Shown piece by piece: positions 46,821-56,294 of a stretch of DNA of 64,000 bases (position 1 is its first letter; the number at the start of each line of letters is the position of its first letter). Source of the DNA: Synechococcus sp. MEDNS5 (GTDB taxonomy: Bacteria > Cyanobacteriota > Cyanobacteriia > PCC-6307 > Cyanobiaceae); NCBI RefSeq assembly GCF_014279875.1, contig NZ_CP047952.1:372001-436000 (forward strand), in the 5' to 3' direction. Made by a program: the position numbers and the translations under genes. Below the pieces are notes generated by a model, which ran no database searches, had not been told where the DNA came from, and was given only the letters and a program-made list of their open reading frames with translations.

Positions 46821-49800
46821 ATGAAGGTCATGTCTCATCCCACCGGATCCCTCTGGCCCTACAGCGACAGTGCTGCGCCTGAGGCGGTGGCCGGTGAGAA
46901 AGATGCCTGCGGCGTGGGTTTCCTGGCGCAACTGTCCGGTGAGACCAGTCACTGGGTGCTGCAGCAGGCCTTGCGCGGTCTCGGTTGTATGGAGCATCGC
47001 GGCGGCTGTGGGGGAGATGGTGATTCCGGCGATGGTGCCGGCGTGCTCTGCCAAATCCCCTGGAGCTATCTGAAGGCGGTCTGGCCCGAGGCGGCGTCGG
47101 CCCGTGGGCTCGGGATGATGTTCATGCCTCAGGACCCCGAGAGGCGGGAACTGGCGCGCCAGTTCTGCAATGAGGAAGCCGAGTCCCTCGGCCTGACATC
47201 CGCAGGCTGGCGGGTGGTTCCGGTGGATCCATCTGTGTTGGGCCCCATGGCGCGGGACACCGCCCCTGTGATCGAGCAGTGGAGTCTCGCCGGCGGTCCC
47301 GATGGTGATGGCTTCGAGGCATTGTTGCTGCGACTGCGTCGTCGGATCGGTGCCCGCGCCCGCAAGACCTGGGGTTTTGAGGGGTCCCGTGACCTGTATG
47401 TGGCCTCCCTTAGCAGCCGCACCGTTGTGTACAAGGGCATGGTGCGCTCCGAGGTGTTGGCGCAGTACTTCGCCGATCTGCGTGATCCGCGCTTTGAGGT
47501 GAGCTTTGCTGTGTATCACCGCCGCTTCAGCACCAACACCCTGCCGCGCTGGCCTCTGGCTCAGCCGATGCGGCTGCTTGGCCACAACGGTGAAATCAAC
47601 ACGCTGCTGGGCAACCTCAACTGGGCCAAGGCTTCAGAAGCCAGCCTCGCTGACGTTTGGGGTGAAGCCGCGGATGATCTAAACCCCGTGGTGAACCCGG
47701 CTTTCAGTGATTCGGCCAACCTCGACGCCACCCTGGAGCTGATGGTGCGCAGCGGTCGCTCAATCACCGACAGCTTGATCACCCTGGTGCCTGAGGCCTT
47801 CCGTAACCAGCCGGACCTGGAGGATCGTCCTGAGGTGACGGCGATGTACGAATTCAATGCCGGCATCCAGGAGCCCTGGGACGGTCCAGCCCTGCTGGTG
47901 TTTGCTGACGGCAAACGGGTGGGTGCCACCCTGGATCGGAACGGGCTACGACCGGCTCGCTGGTGCACCACCGCCGACGGTTTCGTGATCATGGGATCGG
48001 AAACCGGTGTGGTGGATCTCAGCGGCAAGACCGTTGTTCAGAAGGGTCGTCTCGGCCCCGGCCAGATGGTGGCTGTGGATCTGGAGAACGGTCAGCTGCT
48101 CGACAACTGGACTGTGAAGGAGGACGCAGCAGGACGCTTCCCCTATGGCGACTGGCTGCAGCAGCACCGCCGCAGCGTGGCGGCCCAACCCTGGGCTCAA
48201 GATCGACAGATCGGCGAGCTGGATCTGCTGCGGCTGCAGACCGCCATGGGCTTCACCGCCGAAGACTTCGATCTGGTGATCGAGGACATGGCCGGACTGG
48301 GCAAGGAGCCCACCTATTGCATGGGAGACGACATCCCCCTCGCGGTGTTGTCGGACAAACCCCACCTTCTCTACGACTACTTCAAACAGCGCTTCGCCCA
48401 GGTCACCAACCCGCCGATTGATCCCCTGCGGGAAAAGCTGGTGATGAGCCTGGAAATGCATCTGGGTGAGCGCCGGCCGGCGCTGAAGCCCCAGCCCGAG
48501 GCGGCCGCCGTGATCCATCTGGACACTCCGGTTCTCAATGAAGCCGAACTTGCAGCGATCAGCGAGCAGGGACTCCCCGTCGCAACCCTGTCGACCCAGG
48601 TGGCCGTTGAGGCCTGCGCCGGTGGCTTGTCATCGGCCCTTCAAGGGCTGTGTCAGGCGGCTGAGGAAGCTGTGCGCAGCGGTGCCCAGGTGTTGGTGCT
48701 CTCCGATCGTGTTGATAGGTCCGGTGCCGCTGCCCAGCTGACCGCCACCAGCGTGGCGATGCCGGCCCTCCTGGCCGTGGGGGCGGTGCATCACCACCTG
48801 CTGCGGCAGAAGCTGCGTTTGCGCTGCTCCTTGGTGATCGACACCGCCCAGTGCTGGAGCACCCACCACATGGCCTGCCTGATCGGCTACGGCGCCAGCG
48901 CGGTTTGCCCGTGGCTCACCTGGGAGACAACCCGCCACTGGCTCGCCCACCCCAAAACCCAGAAGCGGATCGAGCAGGGCAAGCTGCCCGTTCTAGACGC
49001 CGACAAGGTGCAGGCCAATGTGCGCGTTTCCCTGGAAAACGGCCTGCGCAAGATCCTCTCCAAGATCGGCATTTCGCTGCTGGCCAGCTACCACGGTGCC
49101 CAGATTTTTGAAGCGATCGGTCTCGGGGCCGATGTGATCGACACCGCGTTCACCGGCACCACCAGCCGTGTGGCGGGCATGACCCTGGCGGAGCTGGCCA
49201 ATGAAACGCTCTCACTGCATGCCAAGGCCTTCCCGGAGCTCAACCGCAGCAAGCTTGAGTTCATGGGCTTTGTGCAGTACCGCACTGGCGGTGAGTACCA
49301 CCTCAACAGTCCTGATATGGCCAAGGCTCTGCATAAGGCCGTGGCTGAAGGGCCGGGCTATGACCATTTCTCCACTTACAAAACCCTGCTGGAGAACCGG
49401 CCGGTCACAGCCCTGCGGGATCTGCTGGAGTTCAAGCTGGCTCCAACACCGCTGCCCTTGGATCAGGTGGAGAGTGCGGAAAGTCTCTGCAAGCGTTTCT
49501 GCACCGGTGGCATGAGCCTCGGTGCTTTGTCGCGGGAAGCCCACGAGGTGCTGGCGGTGGCGATGAACCGCATCGGCGGTAAGAGCAACAGTGGTGAAGG
49601 CGGCGAGGACCCGGCCCGTTTCCAGGTTCTTCATGATGTGGACGCCGAAGGCCGCTCGCAGGCCTTCCCGAGCATCGGTGGCCTCCGCAACGGCGACACC
49701 GCCTGTTCGGCGATCAAGCAGATCGCTTCCGGACGCTTCGGTGTGACGGCCGAGTACCTGCGTAGCGGCAAGCAATTGGAGATCAAGGTGGCCCAGGGGG

Positions 49801-51428
49801 CCAAGCCCGGTGAGGGCGGTCAGCTGCCCGGCCCGAAGGTGGATGACTACATCGCCTGGCTTCGCAACAGCAAACCCGGCGTGGCGCTGATCTCACCGCC
49901 GCCCCATCACGACATCTATTCGATCGAGGATCTAGCTCAGTTGATTCACGATCTGCACCAGGTGCACCCGAAGGCGCCGGTGAGCGTGAAGCTGGTGGCC
50001 GAGATCGGTATCGGCACCATCGCCGCCGGTGTGGCCAAGGCCAATGCAGATGTGATTCAGATTTCCGGCCACGACGGAGGTACCGGGGCCTCGCCGCTGA
50101 GTTCGATCAAACATGCCGGAAGCCCCTGGGAGCTGGGTCTCACCGAAGTGCACCGCAGCCTGGTCGAGAACGGCCTGCGGGATCGGGTGCTGCTGCGGGC
50201 CGATGGCGGCCTCAAGACCGGCTGGGATGTGGTGATCGCAGCCCTGCTTGGCGCTGAAGAGTATGGCTTCGGCTCAGTGGCGATGATCGCCGAGGGCTGC
50301 ATCATGGCCCGCGTCTGCCACACCAACAATTGCCCAGTGGGCGTGGCCACCCAGAAGGAGGCCCTGCGCAAGCGCTTCACCGGTGTGCCCGAGCACGTGG
50401 TGAATTTCTTCTGGTACGTGGCGGAAGAAGTGCGTCAGCTGCTCAGCCTCCTCGGTGTGGCCAAACTCGAGGACCTGATCGGCCGCAGCGATCTGCTTCA
50501 ACCCCGTGCGGTGGATCTGGCCAAGACCCAGGGAGTGGATCTCTCCAGCCTGTTAGCACCGATCCAGGGTTCAGAGGACCGTTCCTGGCTGCGCCACAGT
50601 GCTGAAGCCCATGGCAATGGGTCGATCCTGGAGGATCAGTTGCTGGCCGATGCCGAGCTGATGGCAGCGGTGGAGAGTCATGGTTCCCTCAGCCGCACGA
50701 TCGCGATCGTCAACACCGATCGCAGCGTGGGGGCCCGCCTGGCCGGTGAGATTGCCCAGCGCCACGGCAACCGCGGCTTCAGCGGCCAGCTCAACTTCAC
50801 CTTCCAGGGTGCTGCCGGCCAGAGCTTCGGTGCCTTCCTGGTTCAGGGCATGAACGTGCGCCTGGAGGGGGAAGCCAACGACTATGTGGGCAAGGGCATG
50901 AACAGCGGTCGCATCAGCCTTGTGCCGTCTGATGGCTGTGCCAATCCAGGCGATCAGGTGATCCTCGGCAACACCTGCCTCTACGGCGCCACGGGCGGAG
51001 AGCTGTTTGCCCTCGGTCGCGCCGGTGAGCGCTTCGGGGTGCGCAACAGCGGGGCCCGCACCGTGGTGGAGGGAGCCGGCGACCACTGCTGTGAATACAT
51101 GACCGGCGGCGTGGTGGTGGTGCTGGGCAGCACCGGCCGCAACGTGGGTGCAGGCATGACCGGTGGCGTCACCTTCCTGCTGGACGAAGGCGACCGCGTC
51201 GCCTCCAGGGTCAATCCTGAGATCGTTGCGGTGTGCAGCCTCACCACCGCGCAGCAGGAGGCCACGCTCAAAGGGCTGCTGGAAGCTCACGTGGTTGCCA
51301 CTGGCAGCAGCAAGGCCTCAGCGCTGTTGGCCGACTGGGCCGCGGCCAAGGGGCGCTTCAAGGTGCTGATTCCTCCCAGTGAACGGGCGGCGATGGGCCT
51401 GGTGGATCAGCAGGCGGTGGCGGCCTGA
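46821..51428 (+). CDS. glsF: Glutamate synthase, large (ferredoxin-type) subunit
   Basis: Transfers the glutamine amide to 2-oxoglutarate to make glutamate, the main entry of nitrogen after GS; single-subunit ferredoxin-dependent form is inferred because no small-subunit gene follows. About 1535 residues. The N-terminal glutaminase has EKDACGVGF with the catalytic Cys exposed after propeptide removal; FMN barrel blocks IKHAGSPWELGL and LRADGGLKTGWDV; a 3Fe-4S Cys cluster in GCIMARVCHTNNCPVGVATQ; and the C-terminal right-handed-helix GXXGXXXG repeats. Start ATG 46821; TTG 46809 and ATG 46830 are alternatives. Confidence 0.96.
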   Translation: MKVMSHPTGSLWPYSDSAAPEAVAGEKDACGVGFLAQLSGETSHWVLQQALRGLGCMEHRGGCGGDGDSGDGAGVLCQIPWSYLKAVWPEAASARGLGMMFMPQDPERRELARQFCNEEAESLGLTSAGWRVVPVDPSVLGPMARDTAPVIEQWSLAGGPDGDGFEALLLRLRRRIGARARKTWGFEGSRDLYVASLSSRTVVYKGMVRSEVLAQYFADLRDPRFEVSFAVYHRRFSTNTLPRWPLAQPMRLLGHNGEINTLLGNLNWAKASEASLADVWGEAADDLNPVVNPAFSDSANLDATLELMVRSGRSITDSLITLVPEAFRNQPDLEDRPEVTAMYEFNAGIQEPWDGPALLVFADGKRVGATLDRNGLRPARWCTTADGFVIMGSETGVVDLSGKTVVQKGRLGPGQMVAVDLENGQLLDNWTVKEDAAGRFPYGDWLQQHRRSVAAQPWAQDRQIGELDLLRLQTAMGFTAEDFDLVIEDMAGLGKEPTYCMGDDIPLAVLSDKPHLLYDYFKQRFAQVTNPPIDPLREKLVMSLEMHLGERRPALKPQPEAAAVIHLDTPVLNEAELAAISEQGLPVATLSTQVAVEACAGGLSSALQGLCQAAEEAVRSGAQVLVLSDRVDRSGAAAQLTATSVAMPALLAVGAVHHHLLRQKLRLRCSLVIDTAQCWSTHHMACLIGYGASAVCPWLTWETTRHWLAHPKTQKRIEQGKLPVLDADKVQANVRVSLENGLRKILSKIGISLLASYHGAQIFEAIGLGADVIDTAFTGTTSRVAGMTLAELANETLSLHAKAFPELNRSKLEFMGFVQYRTGGEYHLNSPDMAKALHKAVAEGPGYDHFSTYKTLLENRPVTALRDLLEFKLAPTPLPLDQVESAESLCKRFCTGGMSLGALSREAHEVLAVAMNRIGGKSNSGEGGEDPARFQVLHDVDAEGRSQAFPSIGGLRNGDTACSAIKQIASGRFGVTAEYLRSGKQLEIKVAQGAKPGEGGQLPGPKVDDYIAWLRNSKPGVALISPPPHHDIYSIEDLAQLIHDLHQVHPKAPVSVKLVAEIGIGTIAAGVAKANADVIQISGHDGGTGASPLSSIKHAGSPWELGLTEVHRSLVENGLRDRVLLRADGGLKTGWDVVIAALLGAEEYGFGSVAMIAEGCIMARVCHTNNCPVGVATQKEALRKRFTGVPEHVVNFFWYVAEEVRQLLSLLGVAKLEDLIGRSDLLQPRAVDLAKTQGVDLSSLLAPIQGSEDRSWLRHSAEAHGNGSILEDQLLADAELMAAVESHGSLSRTIAIVNTDRSVGARLAGEIAQRHGNRGFSGQLNFTFQGAAGQSFGAFLVQGMNVRLEGEANDYVGKGMNSGRISLVPSDGCANPGDQVILGNTCLYGATGGELFALGRAGERFGVRNSGARTVVEGAGDHCCEYMTGGVVVVLGSTGRNVGAGMTGGVTFLLDEGDRVASRVNPEIVAVCSLTTAQQEATLKGLLEAHVVATGSSKASALLADWAAAKGRFKVLIPPSERAAMGLVDQQAVAA

Positions 51429-51441
51429 ACAGGCCGTTTCC

Positions 51442-51750
51442 ATGCCTTGGTTTGTCAAACACGAAACCTTCACGGCGGAAACGGCCGCTCTTTCGCTCGA
51501 GCGACGGCGGCCCCACCTGGAGGCTCACCGTGCCTGGGTGGCAAGAGAAACCCAGGCGGGTCGGCGGATCCGCAGTGGTTTCCTTGTGGATGAGCGGCGG
51601 CGCCCCGGTGGCGGAGGCTTGTTGATCTTTGAGGCTGAGTCCTTCGAGGAGGCGTTGGCCTGGGTGTCGCACGACCCGATGATTCAGGCCGGCTTGGTGG
51701 CCTGGACCCTGCAGGAGTGGATCCCCGTCAGCGGGGATGGCTGGCCATGA
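51442..51750 (+). CDS. YCII-related domain protein
   Basis: 102-residue soluble protein with the YCII fold pattern: [67 protein letters not shown] and [16 protein letters not shown]. Small stand-alone YCII proteins are metal-free or metal-binding enzymes of largely unknown role. ATG 51442 is 13 bases after the glutamate synthase stop, so it is probably co-transcribed. Its end overlaps the convergent lipA by 23 bases. Confidence 0.8.
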   Translation: MPWFVKHETFTAETAALSLERRRPHLEAHRAWVARETQAGRRIRSGFLVDERRRPGGGGLLIFEAESFEEALAWVSHDPMIQAGLVAWTLQEWIPVSGDGWP

Positions 51751-52606
51751 GCCGCTGCACCTCGCCGGCGTGGTAACTGCTGCGGGTGAGCGGCGTGCTC
51801 ACCACCTGCAGAAAGCCCAGCTCCTCTTCGCCGATGCGGCGATAGGAGTCGAACTGCTCGGGCGTCACGTAACGATCCACAGCCAGGTGCTTGGGGCCTG
51901 GGGAGAGGTACTGGCCGATGGTGACGATGTCCACCCGGTGGGTGCGCAGATCGCGCAGCACCCCGATCACTTCATCGTCGGTTTCACCAAGGCCCACCAT
52001 CAGCCCCGACTTGCTGTAAGCCCGCGGCCAGTCGTCTCGAACCCGCTGCAGCAGCTCAAGTGAGCGTTCATAAATGCCCTGGGGACGGGCCAGGCGGTAC
52101 ATCCGCGGCACCGTTTCGATGTTGTGGTTGAGCACATGGGGGGCGGCGGCCATCACCGTGGCCAGGGCATCCCAGTTGCCGCAGAAGTCGGGAATCAGCA
52201 GCTCGATCGTGGTGAGCGGTGAGCGTTGCTTCACCTGCTCGATGCAGGCCACGAATTGGGAGGCTCCCCCATCCGGCAGGTCGTCGCGGTTCACCGAGGT
52301 GATCACCACATGCTTGAGGCCCAAGCGAGCCACCGCTTCACCGAGTCGTTCTGGTTCGGTGGGGTCGAGCGCACGGACGCTCTTGTCGAAGTCGATGTCG
52401 CAGTAAGGGCAGGCGCGGGTGCAGCCCGGCCCCATGATCAGAAAGGTGGCGGTGCCGCCGGCGAAGCACTCACCGATGTTGGGGCAGCTGGCCTCCTGGC
52501 AGACCGTGTTCAACTTCAGGTCGAGCAGAAGATCGGCAACGGCACCGATGCGCTCCCGCTGCGGCGCTTTCACGCGCAACCACTCGGGTTTCAAGGCGGA
52601 GGTCAT
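51728..52606 (-). CDS. lipA: Lipoyl synthase
   Basis: Radical-SAM enzyme inserting two sulfurs into octanoyl groups of the pyruvate and glycine systems. 292 residues. Auxiliary-cluster Cys in [16 protein letters not shown], radical-SAM [12 protein letters not shown] (CxxxCxxC), [19 protein letters not shown] and the closing RSSYHAGE. Normal length, ATG 52606. Divergent from tRNA-Pro (18 bases apart). Marine Synechococcus may have a second lipA; this one looks complete. Confidence 0.95.
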   Translation of the reverse strand: MTSALKPEWLRVKAPQRERIGAVADLLLDLKLNTVCQEASCPNIGECFAGGTATFLIMGPGCTRACPYCDIDFDKSVRALDPTEPERLGEAVARLGLKHVVITSVNRDDLPDGGASQFVACIEQVKQRSPLTTIELLIPDFCGNWDALATVMAAAPHVLNHNIETVPRMYRLARPQGIYERSLELLQRVRDDWPRAYSKSGLMVGLGETDDEVIGVLRDLRTHRVDIVTIGQYLSPGPKHLAVDRYVTPEQFDSYRRIGEEELGFLQVVSTPLTRSSYHAGEVQRLMASHPR

Positions 52607-52624
52607 CTTCTACAGTCGATCCAT

Positions 52625-52698
52625 CGGGATGTAGCGCAGCTTGGTAGCGCACTTCGTTCGGGACGAAGGGGCCGCAGGTTCGAATCCTGTCATCCCGA
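52625..52698 (+). tRNA. tRNA-Pro (anticodon CGG)
   Basis: 74 bases. Acceptor CGGGATG pairs with CATCCCG, discriminator A; D arm AGCGCAGCTTGGTAGCGC; anticodon loop TTCGGGA between CTTCG and CGAAG gives CGG (reads CCG); T arm GGTTCGAATCC. No CCA encoded. Its 3' end is 16 bases from the cobalamin gene stop. Confidence 0.96.
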
Positions 52699-52713
52699 CT
52701 GCACGCGATTCCA

Positions 52714-54393
52714 TCAGCTGAGTTCGGCTCCCGGGTACCCCCTCGGTGTCACCATGCGCCCGCCCTCTATGGTGCTGCTGCTGTTGCCGATCACCAGCAC
52801 CGTGAGCATGTCCACGCTGTTGATGGGCAGAGCATTGAGGCAATGCAGGGTCACCTGCTCTTCCGCGCGGCCCAGCTGACGGGCCATCACCACCGGGGTG
52901 TGATCGGGACGATGGCCAAGAAGAATCTCTTGGGCCCGTTGCAGCTGCCAGTCGCGGCCTTTCGATCGAGGGTTATAGAGAGCCACTACGAAGTCACCGG
53001 CGGCGGCGGAGTGCAGCCGTTGTTCAATCACAGGCCAGGGCGTGAGCCGATCGCTGAGGCTGATGGTGCAGAAGTCATGCATCAGTGGCGCTCCCGCCCG
53101 GGCAGCCGCCAGTTGAAGGGCGGAGAGGCCCGGATGCACCTCGAATAAGGGCCGAGAGCCATCAACCAGCTCCATCCAGAGCTCAAGGGCCAGCCCGGCC
53201 ATGCCATAAATGCCGCTGTCGCCAGACGACACCAGTGCCACTTTGGCCCCCTGCTGAGCAAGGGACAGAGCCTGCTGGCAACGGTCCCGTTCGCGGGTGA
53301 GTTGACCGTCCAGGCGGACCTGATCCTGGCGGCGAAGCGGTTCGAGGAGATCCAAGTAAAGCCCGTATCCCACCCAGACCCCGCAGCGGCTCAACGCGCG
53401 GCGGGCATCGGGGGTGAGCAGGCTGAGATCCCCCGGGCCGCTTCCGATGAGATGCAGTTCTCCCCGTTGCGGTGCAAAGGGCAGCGCTGCTTCGGCGATC
53501 GCCACGGTGACAGCGCCCTGTTCCTCTGGCCCGGCATGGAGGATGCGTTTGGTCTGCAAGAGCCGGGCATCCTCACCAGCGGCCAGCAGAGCCGCAGCTT
53601 CCGCAACGGATGCTGTGCCCATCTCCGCTTCAACCACGGCCGAAGGTGTAGGCACCGGCATTGCCGCGAGGGCTGATGCGCTGAACAGCCGGAATCTCCA
53701 GTCGCGTTCCTTTGCCAGGGCGAGCAAAGCCGGCTCATCGCCCTTGGCGTCAATGCTCCCGAAGCCAGCAACAGCCTCGGCGGCCAGCCCTGCGTTCTCC
53801 AGTGCTTGATGAACGGCTCGTTCGATCAGGCGATGGCTCGTGTTGCGTTCGCAGCCGAGGCCCAGCCACAAGGTGGCCGGATGCCAGCGACAGGGTGCGG
53901 CTTCAATTCCAGGACCAATCGCCAGCTCGGAGGTGCCATCAGGACCTGAGGTGAACGCCAAGGTGCTGGCTGAGGCACAAGCACGCCAGTGTCCGCTGCC
54001 GCTGTGCTGCCTCACCGCAATCGGACGTCCCTGGGCCTGGTGGATCATCAACCGGCGCCAGGCATCGGCATCGCCACTGCGCCGAAACCCCCAGATCTCT
54101 CCGAAGGAGTCGAGCGGAAGCCGCCCCTGAGTGGCTGCATCACCGGTGATCACAGCGGTGCCTCCCAGCGCTGCTGCGAGTTCCCTGGCCAGTTGTTCTC
54201 CTCCGGCTCGATGCCCTCCCAACAGAGGGACTACCTGCAGACCCTGGGCATCGAGCACCAGAACGGCTGGATCGCTCTCCTTGTCTTTGAGAAAAGGTGC
54301 AATCAGTCGGGTGACGGCTCCCAGAGCTCCGACCACAATCAGGCGACCGCCCTCGATCCAGTGCGTCTGCAAGAGGTCACTGGCTGTTGCCAC
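52714..54393 (-). CDS. cobJ: CbiG-CobJ fusion (cobalamin biosynthesis)
   Basis: Two consecutive steps of pseudo-B12 ring formation: CbiG opens the lactone of cobalt-precorrin-5A, CobJ/CbiH methylates C17 and contracts the ring. CbiG_N: VVGALGAVTRLIAPFLKDKESD near the start; the CbiG C-terminal domain (WLGLGCERNTSHRLIERAV); and CobJ from about residue 310: LHLIGSGPGDLSLLTPDARRAL, VGYGLYLDLL, LVSSGDSGIYGMAGLALEL and VVALYNPRSKGRDWQLQRA. From GTG 54393 the protein is 559 residues, but homologous-looking sequence continues upstream in frame without ATG, GTG or TTG (see findings), so a CTG at 54564 is a possible true start. Confidence 0.9.
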   Translation of the reverse strand: MATASDLLQTHWIEGGRLIVVGALGAVTRLIAPFLKDKESDPAVLVLDAQGLQVVPLLGGHRAGGEQLARELAAALGGTAVITGDAATQGRLPLDSFGEIWGFRRSGDADAWRRLMIHQAQGRPIAVRQHSGSGHWRACASASTLAFTSGPDGTSELAIGPGIEAAPCRWHPATLWLGLGCERNTSHRLIERAVHQALENAGLAAEAVAGFGSIDAKGDEPALLALAKERDWRFRLFSASALAAMPVPTPSAVVEAEMGTASVAEAAALLAAGEDARLLQTKRILHAGPEEQGAVTVAIAEAALPFAPQRGELHLIGSGPGDLSLLTPDARRALSRCGVWVGYGLYLDLLEPLRRQDQVRLDGQLTRERDRCQQALSLAQQGAKVALVSSGDSGIYGMAGLALELWMELVDGSRPLFEVHPGLSALQLAAARAGAPLMHDFCTISLSDRLTPWPVIEQRLHSAAAGDFVVALYNPRSKGRDWQLQRAQEILLGHRPDHTPVVMARQLGRAEEQVTLHCLNALPINSVDMLTVLVIGNSSSTIEGGRMVTPRGYPGAELS

Positions 54394-54582
54394 CAGAACC
54401 GAATCTGGGCAGGGATCGAGGGATGCTGCGGCACCCGGGGACAGCGCAATGCGTTCGCTAAGGCCTTGGTGTGACAGGCGCTGAAGCAGCGGCCATGCGC
54501 TCCTTGAGAGTCCGATGGCCAGCGATGCAGCACCAGAGCGTGATGGGGAAGACGTGTCGTTCAGAACTGCAGCCTCGGATGG

Positions 54583-55878
54583 TCAGCGCTGGGTGCCATC
54601 AGCGTTCAACAGCTCCCTTGCTGATCCTCCCAGGCTGCTGGATGGTGCTGCCTGCGGTGTTTGCTGTTGCGGCGGTGGCTCAGGGGCGCTTTGGGCACTG
54701 GGGGGTACGTCCTCGGGGGGTGCTTTCTCGGGGGGTGCCTCTTCTGAGGTTGGATTCTCTGCAGCGATGGCTTCCGGGAGGGGGTCTTCCTTAATGGGCT
54801 CGACCATGGGCTCGAGCGCGACTGGCTCCTGAACAACTGGTTCCTTAACAACCTGCGGTTCTGTTGCGGGTTTCGGTTCTGGGTCATCAGAGAGCACCGG
54901 TTGCTCTGCCTGCTCAGGGGTGGGCGATTCTTCCTTCATGAAAATGTCTCCCAGTAGGCGGGCGATCTGCTCGTCGCTGAGCCGGGATTGCATCCAGACG
55001 GGGCGGGATCCCGGCTGATGGGGAATCGCCCGAAGTTGGTTGTTGAAGACAGGGCTCATCGGTTCACCCACGCCATCCAGCAACTCCATCTGAACGCGCC
55101 CAGAACCATTGCCGCTTCCCTTGATCCAGAGAGACTCCTGTCGGCCCACCAAGAAACTGTCTCCGTTGACGGAGATCCGCAGCCTCCAGCGACCGTCTCC
55201 TTCGCGCAGGTTCTGCAGCGGTGCGTTCCAGATCAGCCAGTCGAGAAGAAGTGGCTCGTCGCTGCCAAGGTCCGCCGGGCTGATCATGGCAAGCCAGGGA
55301 GAGTCCGGCGCTGGCTGAGTGCCTGCAAGGCCCTGAAGCTGATCAAAACGCCATTGCAGGCTGGCTCCAGGGGATTTCACCGCTTCGCCCCAGGGCATGG
55401 CTGCATAGGCCGAGAAACGATGGCTTCCCGGCGTGAGCGATGGAAGTTGGATCCGCAGGCGCCCGCCGTCAGCCTCGCTGAATCGAAGCGGAGACTGATC
55501 ATCGATCTGGAGGGCGACATGGGCTCCCAGACCGAGTTCGGGATCTTCAGCCAGGGGCCAGTCACTGACTTCGAGCACCAGGGTGTTTTGGCCCGACTGG
55601 AGCACCGTGCCGTCGGCAGGGCTGATCAGCTTCAACTGAGGGTGATGGCCAGAGAGGGCTGTCTGCAGCTGCTGAACTGCGCCCGGAGGAGCCACTTCCT
55701 GCAGGCGCCCGGTTGGGGCAGTGGGATTCATGGGATCCGTCGTGGACCCAGTGTCCATGGACCCCATCCGTCCCCATCCCCAGGCTGAGGCCGGCTCTGC
55801 GCTCGTGACCAGCAACACAACGCACAGAAGGGCAGTGATCCAGCGGAGGCGGGATTGAAAGCGGCCCGAAGCCGTCAT
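54583..55878 (-). CDS. Exported protein with Pro/Glu-rich C-terminal tail, unknown
   Basis: 431 residues. A clear N-terminal signal or anchor (MTASGRFQSRLRWITALLCV, continuing hydrophobic to ASA), a short Gly/Met-rich linker, then a roughly 280-residue domain of mostly beta-like sequence (LISPADGTVLQSGQNTLVLEV, SHRFSAYAAMPWGEAV, LLLDWLIWNAPLQNLREGD, LRISVNGDSFLVGRQESLWI). The last 110 residues are Pro, Glu, Val, Ala-rich (PEPKPATEPQVVKEPVVQEP). It is in the same frame as the CbiG-CobJ gene and only a TGA separates them, so they are likely one transcript. No domain recognised; it may act at the cell surface or in the periplasm. Confidence 0.75.
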   Translation of the reverse strand: MTASGRFQSRLRWITALLCVVLLVTSAEPASAWGWGRMGSMDTGSTTDPMNPTAPTGRLQEVAPPGAVQQLQTALSGHHPQLKLISPADGTVLQSGQNTLVLEVSDWPLAEDPELGLGAHVALQIDDQSPLRFSEADGGRLRIQLPSLTPGSHRFSAYAAMPWGEAVKSPGASLQWRFDQLQGLAGTQPAPDSPWLAMISPADLGSDEPLLLDWLIWNAPLQNLREGDGRWRLRISVNGDSFLVGRQESLWIKGSGNGSGRVQMELLDGVGEPMSPVFNNQLRAIPHQPGSRPVWMQSRLSDEQIARLLGDIFMKEESPTPEQAEQPVLSDDPEPKPATEPQVVKEPVVQEPVALEPMVEPIKEDPLPEAIAAENPTSEEAPPEKAPPEDVPPSAQSAPEPPPQQQTPQAAPSSSLGGSARELLNADGTQR

Positions 55879-56294
55879 GGGGACAAATTCGAGTTCAGTT
55901 CATTCTGAATGCCCATGCCGGAGCCAAGGAGATTTGGGGTTGTTTGTATCACTTAGTGGCCTGCATTGGGCCTTGCGTAAATAGTTTCTTGTGTGATTTG
56001 GATCTTTTTGTTGATAGCGAGCTGCGCAAAGATGCCAGGCCCAGACAGGCGCGCGGCCGGATTGAACCTTTGTAACTCCATGGGGACTTCTGTGCATCTG
56101 CGCCCCTATGCTTCCGCCAGCGGTCCCCTCTTTGGGGCCCAGCGCTCCAGTGGTGGCCAGGGGTTTGCGCTCCTGGTGCCATTGGCGCCCGGTCGCGGTG
56201 ACGCTCTGCGGAGCTGCGTCCGGGGCCCCGGTGAACATTTGTTCACCGGAGGGGTGGCCCACCACCTCGATCCCGTCCCTCGAGGAACGACTCG
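55879..56294 (+). promoter_or_regulatory. psaA upstream region
   Basis: 416 bases between the divergent exported-protein gene and psaA, without a convincing gene. It must hold the psaA-psaB promoter(s), which are light regulated in cyanobacteria (established). Visible elements: a perfect 10+2+10 inverted repeat at 56228-56249 and a good Shine-Dalgarno GAGG at 56282-56285, nine bases before the ATG. On the minus strand at 56066-56079 lies GTTACAAA followed by GGTTCAAT, only a partial match to the RpaB HLR1 repeat; I would not rely on it. Confidence 0.6.
56228..56249. promoter_or_regulatory. Perfect 22-base inverted repeat upstream of psaA
   Basis: CCGGTGAACA-TT-TGTTCACCGG, 45 bases before the psaA ATG. 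The two arms match without mismatch. As DNA it looks like a dimer operator; as RNA it would be a stable hairpin in the leader. No T run follows. Confidence 0.8.

Noticed and set aside
56066-56085. Possible HLR1 (RpaB) site upstream of psaA
   Set aside because: Only one half-site fits (GTTACAAA on the minus strand) and the second half departs in several positions.
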